Part shown: positions 6,107 to 7,233 of the stretch, in pieces
Numbering within the stretch: position 1 is the first letter of the stretch
How the letters are laid out: each line of letters starts with the position of its first letter
From: Bacteroidota bacterium
GTDB taxonomy: Bacteria; Bacteroidota; Bacteroidia; JAADEI01
Length of the DNA: 7,233 nt
Direction: 5' to 3'
Assembly (NCBI GenBank): GCA_015490475.1
Contig: WFXT01000140.1
Span: forward strand, 1 to 7,233
Notes under the pieces: generated by a model
What the model was told of the DNA's origin: nothing
Seen by the model: the letters and a program-made list of their open reading frames with translations, nothing else
The model's database searches: none
Translations under genes and position numbers: made by a program

Positions 6107-7108
6107 ATGTGGAAACAAAAAATTGCATTTTTGGCAGGGCTTATTGCTCTTTCCGTTTCCGCGCAAGACATTCACTTTTCAACATACACACAATTTGAAC
6201 AGGAAGAGAACCCTGCTTTTATGGGCACAATGAGTGGTTTATATAGAGCCAAACTATTCTATCGTAATCAGTGGAGCGTAGTCCCAGTGCCTTATACTAC
6301 TACAGGAATAACTGTAGATGGCAGGTTTTTCCCTTCACGAGCACAGAATGCATGGGTAGGTGGCGGACTAACGGTATATAAAGATGCTGCGGGAGACCTA
6401 AAACTGAGCGAAAACTATGTTGGCTTAGCAGGAGCGGTAATGTTAGGAGTTTCCAGCACAACATTCATAGGTGCAGGCATAGCATTTTCTTATTCGTGGT
6501 ATTCTATTGATTTGACCAATGCAAAAGGTATTTCACAATGGGATGGTTTTGAATACAATCCAGATGTTCCTCTGGGAGAAGGACCAATAGGAACCTATAG
6601 CACACCTAACCTATCTGTTGGCGTTGGTGGCATATACAATATTGAAGTCGTTAAGATTGCTGGTGGCATTGCCATACACAACTTAGTTGGTGCCAGAAAT
6701 GCCTTTTACGGTAACGAAACAAAGGCGAAGCGTATCGTAGCACACACTCGGGCATATGTTGAATTAAACAAACAGTGGGCAGTAATTCCTTTTGTATTCT
6801 TTGCATATCAAACCCCCTTCACAGAATTGACACTTGGTTCACTGCTCAGATATGATATTAATCCAAATGCTTCTTATGTTCACGGTGTTTCCTTAGGTTT
6901 AGCATACAGAACAAGAGATGCCATAGCACCAATAATAAGGTATGAGTTTCGCTCAATTGATATAACATTTGCATACGACTTTATCACTTCCTCACTGAGA
7001 AAAGATTTAGGCAGGATGGCAGGCGGTCCTGAGGTTACCCTCAGCGTTATGTATCCGTTTGAAGGTTCCAGAAAAGGATATGGTAAGATATATTGTCCGA
7101 GATTTTAA
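6107..7108 (+). CDS. PorP/SprF-family T9SS outer-membrane protein
   Basis: 333 residues, typical for the family. Signal peptide 1-20 (hydrophobic 6-18, cleavage after VSAQ). The mature start DIHFSTYTQF followed by NPAFMGT (35-41) and YRNQW (52-56) is the classic PorP/SprF opening. Alternating glycine/aromatic strands continue through the barrel, and the end GGPEVTLSVMYPF (306-318) plus the terminal CPRF is the usual family close. Family knowledge: PorP is a core T9SS component that contacts the PorK/PorN ring and PorE, while SprF-like paralogues encoded beside type B cargo help secrete or anchor that cargo. Position 28 nt after a type B cargo gene, with no promoter in the gap, points to the second role. 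The family call is sure; a specific symbol (porP or sprF) is not justified. Confidence 0.93.
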   Translation: MWKQKIAFLAGLIALSVSAQDIHFSTYTQFEQEENPAFMGTMSGLYRAKLFYRNQWSVVPVPYTTTGITVDGRFFPSRAQNAWVGGGLTVYKDAAGDLKLSENYVGLAGAVMLGVSSTTFIGAGIAFSYSWYSIDLTNAKGISQWDGFEYNPDVPLGEGPIGTYSTPNLSVGVGGIYNIEVVKIAGGIAIHNLVGARNAFYGNETKAKRIVAHTRAYVELNKQWAVIPFVFFAYQTPFTELTLGSLLRYDINPNASYVHGVSLGLAYRTRDAIAPIIRYEFRSIDITFAYDFITSSLRKDLGRMAGGPEVTLSVMYPFEGSRKGYGKIYCPRF

Positions 7109-7233
7109 ACTTTATTATTTTATTGTTTTGGCTGTTAATTTTCTACTACATTCCGAACATAATAGAAACGCAGAGGAATGATGAACAGAATAAGTTTTAC
7201 AATATAGTGACATTGGCTAAACCACTATTAGAC
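7093..7233 (+). CDS. Possible start of a membrane protein, cut by the right edge (weak)
   Basis: Only one of the six frames stays open through the tail after the PorP/SprF stop. From a TTG at 7093 it reads MSEILNFIILLFWLLIFYYI (1-20), a clear hydrophobic helix, then a polar stretch (ETQRNDEQNK) and on to the window end without a stop, 47 codons. There is no ATG, and the TTG start would overlap the preceding gene by 16 nt. It could be the N-terminus of a single-helix membrane protein in the same operon, or simply AT-rich noncoding DNA that happens to encode Phe/Ile/Leu. I do not recognise a family. Confidence 0.25.
   Translation, partial: MSEILNFIILLFWLLIFYYIPNIIETQRNDEQNKFYNIVTLAKPLLD

Overview
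The window comes from a member of the phylum Bacteroidota. Four of its seven supported genes belong to families tied to the type IX secretion system (T9SS): a C25-peptidase/PorU-like sortase, a PorV-like outer-membrane protein, a secreted protein with a type B (gliding-motility, CHU_C-like) C-terminal sorting domain, and a PorP/SprF protein. The threonine dehydrogenase is the short-chain type common in this phylum, and intergenic gaps carry matches to the Bacteroidota -7 promoter box TAnnTTTG. I cannot name a genus.

Layout. The minus strand (1-3289) carries a three-gene overlapping operon read right to left: a 216-residue histidine-rich helical protein of unknown function (2639-3289, TTG start), a PorV-type beta-barrel protein (1581-2690), and the N-terminal 528 residues of a PorU-like C25 peptidase (1-1584), which runs off the left edge before its catalytic region. 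Overlaps are 52 nt and 4 nt (ATGA). The N-terminal sequence patterns look closer to the PorU2/PorV2 paralogue pair than to canonical PorU/PorV. The gene order also fits that idea, with the PorV-like gene first.

The plus strand starts with a 26-nt divergent gap holding two abutting, oppositely oriented -7-like boxes. L-threonine 3-dehydrogenase (3316-4263) is followed, again by an ATGA overlap, by a minimal beta-carbonic-anhydrase-like protein (4260-4637). After a 106-nt gap with a good promoter (4678-4708) comes a two-gene cassette: a T9SS type B cargo protein (4744-6078) and its probable PorP/SprF partner (6107-7108). The last ~140 nt may hold the start of another membrane protein, but this is weak.

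How it fits together. Both flanks concern export through the outer membrane: one makes a sortase and shuttle pair that process or anchor T9SS cargo, the other makes a cargo protein with its dedicated PorP/SprF protein. The central metabolic pair (threonine catabolism and a possible CO2/bicarbonate enzyme) separates them, with no evident functional link. I saw no tRNA, rRNA, CRISPR array, insertion sequence or convincing terminator, and no stretch of 300 bases without a gene.
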